From positions 1-64,000 of the forward strand of contig CASDPB010000040.1 of assembly GCA_949282305.1 (NCBI GenBank): a DNA stretch of 64,000 nucleotides, in the 5' to 3' direction. The first letter of the stretch is position 1, and the number at the start of each line of letters is the position of its first letter. Of this stretch, positions 63,904-64,000 are shown piece by piece. Source of the DNA: an uncultured Lentisphaeria bacterium. GTDB lineage: Bacteria; Verrucomicrobiota; Lentisphaeria; Victivallales; UBA1829. A model generated the notes under the pieces. It searched no databases. It was not told where the DNA came from and saw nothing but the letters and a program-made list of their open reading frames with translations. A program made the position numbers and the translations under genes.

Positions 63904-64000
63904 TTACAGTTTCCGTTTCATGGTTTTAGTCGTTGCCGACAGCAATCGCAAAAGCTCAAGACAATCCTGGTGCATGGAATCAAACTGTTCTTTGGTCAGA
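63904..64000 (-). CDS. Four-helix-bundle (23S rRNA intervening-sequence type) protein, C-terminal part
   Basis: The last 31 codons of a gene whose start lies beyond the right edge, ending in TAA at 63906-63904. The sequence LTKEQFDSMHQDC, then LELLRLLSATTKTMK, matches the C-terminal helix of the small four-helix-bundle family that is encoded in 23S rRNA intervening sequences and elsewhere in genomes. Its role is unknown. Confidence 0.7.
   Translation of the reverse strand, partial: LTKEQFDSMHQDCLELLRLLSATTKTMKRKL

Noticed and set aside
1-64000. CRISPR arrays, rRNA genes and complete tRNA genes
   Set aside because: None seen on reading both strands. Only the tRNA-Arg 3' fragment is present.

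Overview
The window looks like a chromosome segment of a Lentisphaerota bacterium close to Victivallis. This is inferred from gene content, not a database match. The main pointers are DUF1559-type pseudopilins placed beside carbohydrate-acting genes, a Gram-negative glycan cluster, and a bacterial-type serine/threonine kinase with a zinc-ribbon front end. Genes are dense, often overlap by 4 bp (ATGA), and usually have clear Shine-Dalgarno sites.

Left end (1-3632, minus strand): the right part of an integrative element. It holds a D5-type primase-helicase running off the edge, a small HTH protein, a tyrosine integrase, and a 3' fragment of a tRNA-Arg gene that marks the attachment site. The primase and HTH genes each carry an in-frame TAG near their start. 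At 5729-6255, beyond a secreted tannase-family esterase (4298-5728), lies a decayed second copy of the same kind of primase, so the locus has been invaded more than once.

6464-9980: metallo-beta-lactamase-fold hydrolase, alanine racemase, a lipoprotein-like protein and a D-aminopeptidase. 10061-18584: a minus-strand cassette of regulator, pseudopilin, small secreted protein and very large secreted glycosidase-like protein, with a divergent GH42 beta-galactosidase. 18717-24598: housekeeping genes (thioredoxin-like, CYTH, TM2, priA, pyrK-pyrD). 25032-30234: a second, independent cassette with the same four-gene order on the plus strand. An AraC regulator and a divergent amidohydrolase follow.

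32038-50355 is almost entirely minus strand and housekeeping: a phosphoethanolamine-transferase-like enzyme, coaB-nadK-SpoU methyltransferase, a DEAD-box helicase, the phoH-pgpH-ybeY-corC-DUF502 run with an upstream LysM lipoprotein, a fatty-acid synthesis block (fabD, fabG, acpP, fabF) headed by a membrane Ser/Thr kinase, and hisB.

50591-64000 is a surface-glycan locus. Plus-strand gmd-fcl (GDP-L-fucose) and two transferase-like genes converge on a long minus-strand run: ABC exporter ATPase, radical SAM protein, GT9 glycosyltransferase, a glycosyltransferase-methyltransferase fusion, FkbM-like methyltransferase, FdtA/FdtB-type amino-sugar genes and two more transferases. A four-helix-bundle (23S intervening-sequence type) gene with short repeats sits at the right edge.

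The two matching regulator-pseudopilin-secreted protein-glycosidase cassettes, each with a legible promoter/operator, are the best candidate for an under-described system: a pseudopilin-linked counterpart of a polysaccharide utilization locus.
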